Assembly (NCBI GenBank): GCA_027592925.1
Contig: JAQCJO010000003.1
Span: forward strand, 1 to 64,000
Length of the DNA stretch: 64,000 bases
From: Actinomycetota bacterium
GTDB lineage: Bacteria; Actinomycetota; Acidimicrobiia; Acidimicrobiales; Ilumatobacteraceae
Direction of reading: 5' to 3'
Part shown: one piece after another, positions 48,899 to 58,886 of the stretch
Position numbering within the stretch: position 1 is the stretch's first letter
Layout of the letters: each line of letters begins with the position of its first letter
The notes under the pieces: model-generated
The model's database searches: none
The model's input: the letters and a program-made list of their open reading frames with translations, nothing else
What the model was told of the DNA's origin: nothing
Position numbers and translations under genes: made by a program

Positions 48899-49947
48899 GA
48901 GCTAGTCCTTTCGTGGACATGTTGTACTACTGCCGTTAACACATCTGGGTTTACGCCAGGTGTTACACCATGACCGAGATTAAAAATATGACCAGGATGA
49001 TTGGCATTGTCGGCGAGCACTGCGTCTGCACCCTTGAGTGCGGTAGTGATATCGCCTTGTACGAGTGATGGATCTAAATTTCCTTGAATGATGGTGTCTT
49101 TGCCAAGACGTGCGCGAGCATCGACAATTGATGTGCGCCAATCGAGTCCCATCACTGTTGCCCCTGCAGAATGCATTAATTCGAGCAGGTGATCGCAACC
49201 AACACCAAAGTGAATCGATGGTGCGTGAGGGTGAGAGCGTTTCAATTCACTGATCACGTGTGCAGAGTGCGGCAAGACTGCGTCGCGATATTGATCCTGC
49301 GTCAAATTTCCTGCCCACGAATCAAAGAGTTGGTATGCACTCGCACCGGCGTCAAGCTGGCTGCGTAGAGACGCAACAGCATGTTGTGCGAGTCGCTGCA
49401 TCAAGTCGTGCCACAACTGTGATTCAGCCGTCATCATTTGTTTGGTTATCAGATGATCGCGGCTCGGTTTGCCTTCAACCAGATAACTGCCAACAGTAAA
49501 TGGTGCACCAGCAAATGCGAGCAGCGGAACCTTGAGTTCGCTTGCCAACATGCGAACGGTTTCAAGTACGTACGGCGTGTCGGTTTCTGGTTCAAATTCG
49601 CGCAGTCGTTGCAAGTCTGCATGAACGCGAAATGGTTGTTCGGCAACTGGTCCAGTACCCGGAGCAACGTCAATTCCAAAACCAACTGCATGTGCTGGCA
49701 CAACGATGTCGCTGTACAACACTGCCGCGTCGACTCCGTATCGAGTTACGGGTTGCAATGTGATGTCTGCGGCAAGTCGGGGTTGTTTGATTGCATCCAA
49801 GATGCTGCCCTCACCGCGAATTGCGCGATACTCGGGCAAACTTCTGCCTGCTTGACGCATGAACCACACGGGCGTGTGACTGATTCGCTTGCCCGAAGCT
49901 GCCGCAAAAAATGGACTGAGTGCCGTGTCTTGCGCTGCAGGGCTCAT
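48895..49947 (-). CDS. hemE: Uroporphyrinogen decarboxylase
   Basis: HTPVWFMRQAGRSLPEYRAIR; LFDSWAGNLTQDQYRD; VLADNANHPGHIFNLGHGVTPGVNPD. Confidence 0.96.
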   Translation of the reverse strand: MSPAAQDTALSPFFAAASGKRISHTPVWFMRQAGRSLPEYRAIRGEGSILDAIKQPRLAADITLQPVTRYGVDAAVLYSDIVVPAHAVGFGIDVAPGTGPVAEQPFRVHADLQRLREFEPETDTPYVLETVRMLASELKVPLLAFAGAPFTVGSYLVEGKPSRDHLITKQMMTAESQLWHDLMQRLAQHAVASLRSQLDAGASAYQLFDSWAGNLTQDQYRDAVLPHSAHVISELKRSHPHAPSIHFGVGCDHLLELMHSAGATVMGLDWRTSIVDARARLGKDTIIQGNLDPSLVQGDITTALKGADAVLADNANHPGHIFNLGHGVTPGVNPDVLTAVVQHVHERTSS

Positions 49948-49970
49948 GCCACGAAACGCTATCGCCAGCG

Positions 49971-50900
49971 TTATTGGTGTCGACGAATTGACCGCCGTTT
50001 GTGTGCAACGTCACGCTTCAGTAATGCCTCAAGTTTTGCCACTCTGGTGCCAGCAGGCGGATGAGTTGAAGTTGAAAGCATTGGTCGAAGTCGCATCCCT
50101 TTTTGAATTTCGTGTTTGTCTACATTGCGTAGGGCACTTACAAGTTCATGTCCAAAACCCATTTGTGCGGCGCGAGCGTCAGCGCGATATTCGGATGCTC
50201 GACCGATGCGGTTATTGAGTGCCTGTGCTGCGCTAAACCCAGAAAGCAGAAGGTATGAAATAGCGGTGAGCAAGGATGCCAGTGCATGCATAAAAAAGCG
50301 CGCAACTATGTATCGTTCGGTAAATTTAGACGTTACGCGTTGCGCATAATTTCGAATCCAAATACCAAGACGACCAAGACTAATAATCGGAAGGCTCATC
50401 CACTGCGCAACGGTGAGCGCTACGGTGTGCCCGCCCATGTGGTGACTGAGTTCGTGGGCGAGTACTCCGGTGAGTTGATCTTGTCTCAAGTGATCAATCG
50501 CGTACGAAGAGACGACGAGTAGATGTCCGCCGCACGCAAACGCATTAGTTTCATCGCTGTCAACGACGGACAATACAAAACGGTTTGGCAAAAAATGATT
50601 TGCTTGTGAAACGATGTTCCATGCCGGCTGCAATGCAAGAAGTTCGCGCGAAGTTGGTGGTCTTGCACCGAGCATTCTGGCAAAGACAATTCGCTGCACT
50701 GGTCGCGAAAAGAGAATTACACCAAACAGCATCACCATGCTTACGAAAAAGAAATACGAAACATCAGATGCCATTCCCAATGGCAACCAAATCAATCCGA
50801 TCGCGATCAACCACACTGGAAGCAGTGCAACAACTGGTGCTATCGCAGCAAATGCCGATGTGTCGAGGCGTCGGCGCGATTGCTCCACCAGTTCAGTCAA
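49971..50900 (-). CDS. M48 family metalloprotease (HtpX-like)
   Basis: LTGVLAHELSHHMGGH; ASEYRADARAAQMGFGHEL. Confidence 0.92.
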   Translation of the reverse strand: MTELVEQSRRRLDTSAFAAIAPVVALLPVWLIAIGLIWLPLGMASDVSYFFFVSMVMLFGVILFSRPVQRIVFARMLGARPPTSRELLALQPAWNIVSQANHFLPNRFVLSVVDSDETNAFACGGHLLVVSSYAIDHLRQDQLTGVLAHELSHHMGGHTVALTVAQWMSLPIISLGRLGIWIRNYAQRVTSKFTERYIVARFFMHALASLLTAISYLLLSGFSAAQALNNRIGRASEYRADARAAQMGFGHELVSALRNVDKHEIQKGMRLRPMLSTSTHPPAGTRVAKLEALLKRDVAHKRRSIRRHQ

Positions 50901-50993
50901 GCAGAAATTGGCTTACGCAACGGTCAACGACTTTTGAGTGTGCATATAAGATGGTTCGAAGTTGAAACGGCACAGGAAACTGGGGTAAGCGCG

Positions 50994-51755
50994 ATGGGTG
51001 GACAAGTACAAACAGGGGCAGAGGCGTGGTCCCACAACGGAACACTGCCGAGCGGCGTATTGGTGATTCATGGCTTTACCGGCAACCCTTCATCTGTGCG
51101 CGAACTTGCCGAGCGGTTTGCCGCTGAGGGCTTTCATGTAGAAGTGCCACGTTTAACTGGACATGGAACAGTCATTGAAGACATGATGCCTACGCGTTGG
51201 TCTGACTGGAGCGCAGACGTAGAGGCTGCGTACAAAGTTTTGTCATCACGTTGCAAACAAGTAGTTGTCGCCGGGCAATCAATGGGTGGAGCACTGACAC
51301 TGTGGCTGGCGGCCCATCATCCAGAAATCGCTGGAATTGTCTGCATCAATCCGGTTGCGCAGGGCCGAACCGCCGAAGAAATTGCATTCTTTGAAGCAAT
51401 CATTGAGTCTGGCGAAGAGTCACTTCCTGGTATCGGCAGCGATATTGCCGATCCGCAGGTTGTAGAAAATTCATACGCCGGCACACCGTTGCGAGCCGCG
51501 TATTCGATGTACGTAGAAGGTGCAGCACCTCTCGCCGAGCACTACCCAACGATGGTGATGCCGATGTTGTTGATTAACTCGGTGCAAGATCACGTTGTTG
51601 AACCAACGCAAAGCGACTTCTTGGTTGCGCATTATGCAGGCAAAATCGAGCGTGTGATGCTGGAGAAGAGTTTCCATGTTGCAACGCAAGATGTTGAAAA
51701 AGAAACCGTGATGTCTCGTTCGGCCACGTTCGCAAAGCAGGTCTTAGGCGCGTGA
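50994..51755 (+). CDS. Alpha/beta hydrolase (esterase/lipase)
   Basis: GVLVIHGFTGNPSSVRELAERFA; VVVAGQSMGGALTLWLAA (GxSxG). Confidence 0.9.
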   Translation: MGGQVQTGAEAWSHNGTLPSGVLVIHGFTGNPSSVRELAERFAAEGFHVEVPRLTGHGTVIEDMMPTRWSDWSADVEAAYKVLSSRCKQVVVAGQSMGGALTLWLAAHHPEIAGIVCINPVAQGRTAEEIAFFEAIIESGEESLPGIGSDIADPQVVENSYAGTPLRAAYSMYVEGAAPLAEHYPTMVMPMLLINSVQDHVVEPTQSDFLVAHYAGKIERVMLEKSFHVATQDVEKETVMSRSATFAKQVLGA

Positions 51756-52609
51756 ACTTTTTTGCCGGCATTCCAAGCCCAGGTAGTGGGACATTGCATC
51801 TCGGGCCGTTGCAACTCAATGCGTATGGGGCGATGATCGCACTTGGTGTGATGGCAGCAGTGTGGCTCGCCGGTCGTCGCATGGAAAAGCGTGGTGTTGG
51901 TACGCGCGATGACATGGGTTCAATCGCAATGATCGCCGTGCCCGTCGGCATCGTCGGTGCGCGGCTCTATCACGTTGTCACCGACTGGCAACGATTTGAA
52001 AACGATCTCGGCAGCATCGTGCAAGTGTGGAAAGGCGGTCTCGGCATTTGGGGCGGCATTGCACTTGGCACTGCTACAGGGGTGTGGTTTGCTCAGCGCA
52101 AAGGTATCTCGATTGGTTTATTGCTCACGTGTGTTGCGCCAGCACTGCCGCTTGCTCAAGCAATTGGACGCTGGGGCAATTGGTTCAACCAAGAGCTCTT
52201 TGGTCGTCCGACCACATTGCCTTGGGCACTTGAAGTATCTGCATCAACAGCCAAGGCTGCTGGTTATGCAGCAGGCACGACTTTTCATCCAACATTTTTA
52301 TATGAATCAGTGGCATGCGGCGCATTGTGCGTCGCACTAATTTTCCTTGATAACAAAGTGCCGATGCGACCTGGCAGATTATTTTGTTTTTATACAGCCG
52401 GCTACACGCTGTTTCGTTTTTTCATTGAGGGAATTCGCATTGACGAAGCACATCTCGTCGGTGGCCTGCGCCTCAACCAGTGGGTGTCGATTGTGGTGTT
52501 CGGCGTGTCATTGCTGCTGATTACTGGAATGCGCGGCATGGTTGCAAAGCCAGAGGTTGCTACAGCGCCCGAAGCGACGCAGCAAGATCTTCAGGAATCA
52601 TCGGATTGA
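51752..52609 (+). CDS. lgt: Prolipoprotein diacylglyceryl transferase
   Basis: GARLYHVVTDW; WKGGLGIWGGIALG; QAIGRWGNWFNQELFGRPT; GTG start. Confidence 0.97.
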   Translation: MNFFAGIPSPGSGTLHLGPLQLNAYGAMIALGVMAAVWLAGRRMEKRGVGTRDDMGSIAMIAVPVGIVGARLYHVVTDWQRFENDLGSIVQVWKGGLGIWGGIALGTATGVWFAQRKGISIGLLLTCVAPALPLAQAIGRWGNWFNQELFGRPTTLPWALEVSASTAKAAGYAAGTTFHPTFLYESVACGALCVALIFLDNKVPMRPGRLFCFYTAGYTLFRFFIEGIRIDEAHLVGGLRLNQWVSIVVFGVSLLLITGMRGMVAKPEVATAPEATQQDLQESSD

Positions 52610-53435
52610 AATATTCTCCAGTCGATACTTCTGCTGCTGCGATATAGCGCATTACTCCATTACTGCGCCAAGGAGAAACGATTTCAAAATTGAGCCACGC
52701 ATCGGCATGTTTCATTTCGTTTGTTGTCGGTCGCTGATTGACCCACAACATGTATGGCACGCGTACGCCAAATAGCGAATCAATTCGAGTGAGCGCATCC
52801 ACCAACATTGCTGCACATGCATCGCGCTGTTGATGGCTGAGTTCGCTCAGACTTCCAACTTGTATTGAAGGGGCAATCTCGAGTGCCACTGGGTATACAG
52901 ATGCGTACGGCACTGAAGTGCGCCAGCCGTCGTGCTCGCGCACAAGTCGTTCTTGCGATTGGTCTGGTCTCCAACCATTACTCAGTCGCGCACTCGTGCG
53001 TGCCGGAATGTGGTCAAACGCATAAATCTGTCCATGCGGGTGATCAATCGTTGCTCCAACTTCGCGTCCGCGATTTTCAAAAATCAACACGTAATCAACG
53101 TCTGCACGCGCACCGAGCTCGGTTGTTCGTTGTGCCCACAAGTCGATCACGCTTCGCACTCCTGTTACACCGAGCCCCGCAAATGACTGATCATGATCGG
53201 GCGAATACAACACGATCTCGCAGCGATCATTTGGCATCGGTGGCCAACGATTTGCGAAGTGGTGTGTTTCGTAGGGTTGCGGAGCCTCTAGTCCGCCCAC
53301 GCAAAACGGGCAATCGGTAGCGGGCAAATTGGGGCGATTTTGTCGCGAGCCAACCACGTGCACAACAGTGCCAGTGCTGGGATCAATGCGTTCATTGCCC
53401 GAGCCACCACGAGCGAGGTTGTGTTGAGTAGTCAT
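52560..53435 (-). CDS. galT: Galactose-1-phosphate uridylyltransferase
   Basis: RPNLPATDCPFCVGG; HFANRWPPMP; FENRGREVGATIDHPHGQIYAF. Confidence 0.93.
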   Translation of the reverse strand: MTTQHNLARGGSGNERIDPSTGTVVHVVGSRQNRPNLPATDCPFCVGGLEAPQPYETHHFANRWPPMPNDRCEIVLYSPDHDQSFAGLGVTGVRSVIDLWAQRTTELGARADVDYVLIFENRGREVGATIDHPHGQIYAFDHIPARTSARLSNGWRPDQSQERLVREHDGWRTSVPYASVYPVALEIAPSIQVGSLSELSHQQRDACAAMLVDALTRIDSLFGVRVPYMLWVNQRPTTNEMKHADAWLNFEIVSPWRSNGVMRYIAAAEVSTGEYFNPMIPEDLAASLRAL

Positions 53436-55584
53436 GGATCTGCAACTGACGGTACCGTGCGCAGTGGTGTCTACTCAACCAAAACGTCCAATCATGAAGC
53501 ACATCGGCGATTCTCGCCAGTCGGTGGTGTGCGAAGTCTCGGGTGGAGTGCCAACAATTATGTATTGGGGTGCTGCGTTGAATGCGGCTTCGATAGCCAG
53601 TCTTGATTCGATCGCGACAGCAACCGCGCGGCCAAACATGCCCGATGTTACCGATGCAATCAATGCGATCTCATTGGTGCCGTGTCACGGCGATGGTGCC
53701 ACGATGCGGCCTGGTGTGAGTGGGCATCGTCCGGGCGGTCGACATTGGGCACCACGGTTTTCTTTTGTCAGTTGCGAAGTTGTCGACCAACAATTACTTT
53801 CGATTGCGCGAGATGATGTTGCGCAACTTGAACTGGAAACCAAACTTGAGTGCAATGCATCGGGCACACTTCATGTGACTGCAACGTTGCGCAATATTGG
53901 CGAGTCGCGATACTTGCTCACCAATCTGACTATTACGTTTCCCGTCGCCGAGACTGCAACACAGTTGCTCACATTTAGCGGTCGGTGGGCACGCGAAGCA
54001 CAGTTGCATCGGCGCGATTTTGTAGATGGTGCTTGGACTGCAGAAAATCGCACAGGACGCACATCCCATGAGCACTTGCCATTGATTTTTGCAACCGAAC
54101 GTTTTGCAGACGAATGGAGTGGGCAAGTGTGGGGAGCGCATCTTGCGTGGAGCGGCAACTCGGTGTTGCTCGCCGAAGTTTTGCCAGACGGTAGAAAATA
54201 TCTGCAGTTAGGCGAACTGTTGCACGCAGGCGAGTTGTGCCTTGAGCCAGGCGAGTCGTATGCAACTCCTGAAGTGATTGGCGTGTGGTCGGGCGATGGT
54301 CTCAATAGTGCAACTCATGCGTTGCATCGCAATGTGCGTTCGCGCTCCCATCATCCAACTGTTCAGCGCCCTCGAAAAGTGATGCTCAATACGTGGGAGG
54401 CCGTGTACTTCGATCATGATCTCACGCGGCTGTGTGCACTTGCCGATGCTGCAGCCAATGTTGGGGTTGAGCGCTTTGTGTTAGACGACGGATGGTTTGG
54501 CTCACGTCGCAATGACAAGTCTGGTCTTGGCGATTGGTTTGTGTCGCCCGATGTTTATCCGAACGGACTTACTCCATTGATCTCGCATGTGCGCAAACTC
54601 GGCATGGATTTTGGAATTTGGGTAGAACCCGAGATGGTCAATCCCGACTCGGATCTCTTTCGCGCGTATCCCGAGTGGATGTTGATGGCTGCTAGTTATG
54701 AGCCTGTATTGGCGCGCAACCAACTGGTGCTCAACCTTGCGCACCCAGATGCATATGCACATATATATAACCAGCTAGATGCGCTGCTTACAGAAAACGA
54801 CATTGCGTATGTGAAGTGGGACATGAACCGCGCACATGTGCATGCAACCGGAAGCGATGGGGCAGCCGGTACGCACAATCAAACTCGGGCCGTTTATCAA
54901 CTGATTGATCAATTGCGTGCAGCGCACCCAAATGTGGAAATTGAAAGTTGTGCATCAGGTGGTGGCCGAATTGATCACGAGATTTTGCGCCGAACCGAAC
55001 GTGTGTGGACAAGCGACTGCAATGACGCACTTGAGCGACAAATCATTCAACGGGGCACGTCAATGCTTGTGCCACTCGAAGTGATGGGTGCGCACATTGG
55101 CCCACCCACCGTACACACCACTGGTCGTCGGCAATCGCTTTCGTTTAGAGGTGCAACAGCCATGTTTGGTCACATGGGTGTTGAGTGGAATTTGCTCACC
55201 TTGCGAGACGATCAACAACAACAGCTTCGTCACATAATTGGTTTGTACAAACAACATCGAGAGTTGTTGCACAGTGGCGACTTTGTGCGCTACGACGTAA
55301 CTTCCGACAACAGTGCGGTTGCTCACGGAGTGATTTCGACAGACAAGCACAAGGGGTTGTTGTGTTACGCGCAGTTGTCCACGTCGCAAGGCCTCGTGCC
55401 GTCGCTGTGGAAAATCCATGGACTACTGAGCGATATTGAATACACCATTACATATCTGCCTCTCGGCGATTCGAAAGAACACGCATCACTCACAATGACG
55501 GGTGCTCAACTTGGACGCGTTGGTATCCAACCACCAATGCTGCTCCCCGAATCTGCAGTTCTTATCTACTTGAAGAGCCAATAG
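53434..55584 (+). CDS. GH36 alpha-galactosidase
   Basis: FVLDDGWFGSRRNDKSGLGDW; IAYVKWDMNRAHVH; SCASGGGRIDHEIL; VWTSDCNDALERQ. Confidence 0.95.
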   Translation: MDLQLTVPCAVVSTQPKRPIMKHIGDSRQSVVCEVSGGVPTIMYWGAALNAASIASLDSIATATARPNMPDVTDAINAISLVPCHGDGATMRPGVSGHRPGGRHWAPRFSFVSCEVVDQQLLSIARDDVAQLELETKLECNASGTLHVTATLRNIGESRYLLTNLTITFPVAETATQLLTFSGRWAREAQLHRRDFVDGAWTAENRTGRTSHEHLPLIFATERFADEWSGQVWGAHLAWSGNSVLLAEVLPDGRKYLQLGELLHAGELCLEPGESYATPEVIGVWSGDGLNSATHALHRNVRSRSHHPTVQRPRKVMLNTWEAVYFDHDLTRLCALADAAANVGVERFVLDDGWFGSRRNDKSGLGDWFVSPDVYPNGLTPLISHVRKLGMDFGIWVEPEMVNPDSDLFRAYPEWMLMAASYEPVLARNQLVLNLAHPDAYAHIYNQLDALLTENDIAYVKWDMNRAHVHATGSDGAAGTHNQTRAVYQLIDQLRAAHPNVEIESCASGGGRIDHEILRRTERVWTSDCNDALERQIIQRGTSMLVPLEVMGAHIGPPTVHTTGRRQSLSFRGATAMFGHMGVEWNLLTLRDDQQQQLRHIIGLYKQHRELLHSGDFVRYDVTSDNSAVAHGVISTDKHKGLLCYAQLSTSQGLVPSLWKIHGLLSDIEYTITYLPLGDSKEHASLTMTGAQLGRVGIQPPMLLPESAVLIYLKSQ

Positions 55585-55595
55585 GCTGAAGGGCT

Positions 55596-55922
55596 GTGAG
55601 CCCTCCGTCCGACGCAAAAACAACACCGAAAATCACTGCCCAAGTGGTGGCCAAGGTGGCGCACTTGGCCAGGCTCGACCTCACCGAAGCAGAACTTGCT
55701 CTCATGACCACGCAGTTAACCGGGATGCTCGACCATTTCGGCGACATCGACAAACTCGATTTGTCCGCCGTGACGCCAATGGCGCAACCTTTCCCGATCA
55801 AAAATGTGTATCGCGAAGATGTCGTTGTTCCGGGTCTCGATCGTCAAGAAGTTCTCGATAACGCACCTGCACCACAAGACGGCCGTTTTCGCGTTCCGCC
55901 ATCGAACGGTTCTGAATCATGA
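55596..55922 (+). CDS. gatC: Asp-tRNA(Asn)/Glu-tRNA(Gln) amidotransferase subunit GatC
   Basis: VAKVAHLARLDLTEAELALMTTQLTGMLDHFGDIDKLDLSAVTPMAQPF; adjacent to gatA/gatB. Confidence 0.95.
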   Translation: MSPPSDAKTTPKITAQVVAKVAHLARLDLTEAELALMTTQLTGMLDHFGDIDKLDLSAVTPMAQPFPIKNVYREDVVVPGLDRQEVLDNAPAPQDGRFRVPPSNGSES

Positions 55923-57346
55923 CGAGTGAGTTTGTTTCTGTAGTCGACATCGTCGGCTCGATCCGTGCGGGTAAAACAACTGCATCCGATGTGCTCGAAC
56001 AACATCTCGCACGCATTGACAAGCGAGAAACTGAAATTCATGCGTTCAATCACGTCATGGCTGAGTCTGCTCGGGCCAATGCTGCGAGTATCGATGCCGA
56101 CTTGAAGTCTGGCAAAGAGCGTGGTCCTCTCGCTGGTGTACCAATCGCACTCAAAGACAACATGTGCACACGCGGTGTGCCAACGACGTGTTCGTCCAAA
56201 ATTTTGGAAGGTTGGAAGCCGCCGTACGACGCAACAGTCGTTACTCGCTTGCAACAAGCCGGTGCAGTCGTTGTTGGCAAAACCAACTTGGATGAATTTG
56301 CAATGGGCTCATCCACCGAAAACTCTGCGTTTGGTCCAACACGAAATCCGCTTGATACTTCACGTGTTCCTGGTGGTTCAAGCGGCGGAAGTGCGGCAGC
56401 AGTTGCTGCAGGTTTTGCGGCAGCAAGTTTGGGTAGCGACACGGGCGGCAGCATTCGTCAACCGGCAGCGCTCTGTGGCGTCGTTGGTGTCAAGCCAACA
56501 TATGGCATGGTGAGCCGACAAGGCCTCGTTGCGTTTGCGAGCAGCCTCGATCAAATTGGTCCGTTCACGCACACAGTGGCAGATGCCGCATTGCTGATGG
56601 AAGTAATCGGCGGGCACGACCCACTCGACTCAACATCACTCGATCAACCAGTTCCTTCACTCACTGCAGTGCTTGGTCGGGGCGTTAAGGGAATGCGCAT
56701 CGGCAGGCTTGCTGACATGCCTGACGGCTGTGAACCAGAAGTTCTTGCTCGACTCGATGCAGCGTTTGCTGCTCTCAAGGCCGCAGGCGCAACCATTGTC
56801 GACATTGCATTGCCATCGCTTTCATATTGTCTCACCGCGTATTACTTGGTTGCTCCCGCAGAGGCGTCGAGCAATCTCGCTCGTTACGACGGAGTGCGCT
56901 ATGGCTTGCGTGTCGAATCAGCAGACCTCATCAGCATGTATGGCGCCACTCGCGCAGCAGGTTTTGGCGCAGAAGTAAAACGCCGCATCATGTTGGGCAC
57001 TTATGCGTTGTCGGCCGGCTATTACGACGCGTACTACGGCAAGGCGCTCAAAGTTCGCAGGCTGATTGCCAATGATTTTGCCGCTGCATACCAATCGTGC
57101 GATGTGATTTTGACGCCAACATCTCCAACGGTCGCGTTTCCGATCGGTGAAAAAACGAGCGATCCGCTGACCATGTATCTGTGCGACATCTTTACGATTC
57201 CTTCAAACCTTGCTGGTCACGCTGCGATGAGTGTGCCGTTCGGAACTGGCGCGCATTCGATGCCAGTTGGCGTGCAAATACTTGCGCCAGCGCTAGGCGA
57301 ACCAACCATGTTCCGAGTTGCTGCCGAGTTGGAGCGCGCATCATGA
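55919..57346 (+). CDS. gatA: Amidotransferase subunit GatA
   Basis: GVPIALKDNMCTRG; GGSSGGSAAAVAAGFAAASLGSDTGGSIRQPAALCGVVGVKPTYG. Confidence 0.97.
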   Translation: MTSEFVSVVDIVGSIRAGKTTASDVLEQHLARIDKRETEIHAFNHVMAESARANAASIDADLKSGKERGPLAGVPIALKDNMCTRGVPTTCSSKILEGWKPPYDATVVTRLQQAGAVVVGKTNLDEFAMGSSTENSAFGPTRNPLDTSRVPGGSSGGSAAAVAAGFAAASLGSDTGGSIRQPAALCGVVGVKPTYGMVSRQGLVAFASSLDQIGPFTHTVADAALLMEVIGGHDPLDSTSLDQPVPSLTAVLGRGVKGMRIGRLADMPDGCEPEVLARLDAAFAALKAAGATIVDIALPSLSYCLTAYYLVAPAEASSNLARYDGVRYGLRVESADLISMYGATRAAGFGAEVKRRIMLGTYALSAGYYDAYYGKALKVRRLIANDFAAAYQSCDVILTPTSPTVAFPIGEKTSDPLTMYLCDIFTIPSNLAGHAAMSVPFGTGAHSMPVGVQILAPALGEPTMFRVAAELERAS

Positions 57347-58806
57347 GCAACGCATCGTCGGCTCCATCGCACGCAACAATCCTGCCCAACGGCTGGGAGA
57401 TGGTGATTGGTCTTGAGGTTCACGTCGAGTTAGACACCAAGACCAAATTGTTCTCGGCAAGTCCAAACCATTTCGGTGACGAGCCAAACACCAACATCGA
57501 TCCAGTAACACTCGGTTTGCCTGGTGCACTTCCTGTCATCAACCGACGCGCTGTTGAGCTTGCAATACGCCTTGGCCTTGCACTCAATTGCACCGTGCAG
57601 GCGAGCACGTTTCACCGCAAAAACTACTTTTACCAAGACCTCGCAAAGGCGTATCAAATTACGCAATACGACCAACCGATCAACATTGATGGGTTCATGA
57701 TGTTGCCGGGCGACGTGCGCATTGGCATCGAGCGCGCTCACCTCGAAGAAGACACCGGTAAGTCGACACACTTCGGTGGTACAAGCGGTCGTATTCACGG
57801 CAGTGACTACTCACTTGTTGACTTCAACCGCGCTGGTGTTCCGCTGGTCGAAATTGTTTCTCGTCCCGACATTCGCAACGCCGATCAGGCTCGCCAATAT
57901 GTTTCTGAGTTGCGCAGCATCTTGCTTGCAGTCGGTGCAAGCGATGCAAAGATGGAAGAGGGCTCGATGCGTTGCGACGTCAACGTCTCGGTGCGCAAAG
58001 CAGGCGAGCCGTTTGGTACTCGTTGCGAAATCAAAAACGTCAACTCCATTCGCGCGGTTGGCAAGGCCATTGACTACGAAGCTCGTCGTCAAGTAGATGT
58101 GCTCGAGTCTGGCGGCACTATTCGTCAAGAGACCCGCCACTGGGACGACTCGGAAGGGCGCACGCACACACTGCGCGTTAAAGAAGACGCCGACGATTAC
58201 AGATATTTTCTCGAGCCCGATCTTGTGCTGCTCGATCCAGGCACAGAGTGGGTCGAAACAATTCGCGCATCTCTACCGATGTTGCCTGCAGCGCGTCGTG
58301 CACGACTGTCGCAACTGACTGGCACCGACAAAGAGAGCGAAGCGGTGTACGTCATTGTCGAACGTGGTCAAGACGACTACGTGCAACTCGTTGCCGATGC
58401 CGGTGGTGAGCCTGCGCGCGCGCTTGTGTATGTGCAACAAGCATTTGCCGAAGAGGGCGCAACACCTGCCGTTTCGGCGGCGCATCTTGCAGCGCTCACG
58501 CAAATGGAGCGCGATGCAAAAGTGACCGCAACGCAAGCAAAAACAATTCTCGCCGAGATGGTTGCAAATGGCGGGGGAGACCCGGCCGCTATTGCCGCCG
58601 CAAAAGGTTTCGAAGCGCTCGATACCAGTGCCGTCGAGGCAATGGTCGACGCCGCAATCGCACAGCAAGCAGATGCCTGGGCGAAGTATTGCGCTGGCGA
58701 AGAGAAGGCCATGGGCGCTCTTGTTGGCGCGATCATGAAGGCCTCGCAGGGCAAGGCCGACGGCAAGGTCGTTACTGCTATTCTGCAATCACGCCGCTCC
58801 AAATAG
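57343..58806 (+). CDS. gatB: Amidotransferase subunit GatB
   Basis: WEMVIGLEVHVELDTKTKLFSASPN; RIHLEEDTGKS-like ERAHLEEDTGKSTH; ATGA overlap with gatA. Confidence 0.97.
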   Translation: MSNASSAPSHATILPNGWEMVIGLEVHVELDTKTKLFSASPNHFGDEPNTNIDPVTLGLPGALPVINRRAVELAIRLGLALNCTVQASTFHRKNYFYQDLAKAYQITQYDQPINIDGFMMLPGDVRIGIERAHLEEDTGKSTHFGGTSGRIHGSDYSLVDFNRAGVPLVEIVSRPDIRNADQARQYVSELRSILLAVGASDAKMEEGSMRCDVNVSVRKAGEPFGTRCEIKNVNSIRAVGKAIDYEARRQVDVLESGGTIRQETRHWDDSEGRTHTLRVKEDADDYRYFLEPDLVLLDPGTEWVETIRASLPMLPAARRARLSQLTGTDKESEAVYVIVERGQDDYVQLVADAGGEPARALVYVQQAFAEEGATPAVSAAHLAALTQMERDAKVTATQAKTILAEMVANGGGDPAAIAAAKGFEALDTSAVEAMVDAAIAQQADAWAKYCAGEEKAMGALVGAIMKASQGKADGKVVTAILQSRRSK

Positions 58807-58832
58807 GGGCCATCGGGCCGAGTTGCAATAAC

Positions 58833-58871
58833 TGTTAGGCAACCCTAACATAATGTTAGACATACCTAACA
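58833..58871 (+). promoter_or_regulatory. Two tandem 18-bp imperfect palindromes, iron-box (IdeR/DtxR-like) candidates upstream of the fbp-like operon
   Basis: TGTTAGGCAACCCTAACA (58833-58850) and TGTTAGACATACCTAACA (58854-58871), offset 21 bp. Confidence 0.75.
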
Positions 58872-58886
58872 TATTGGAGGAATCAC

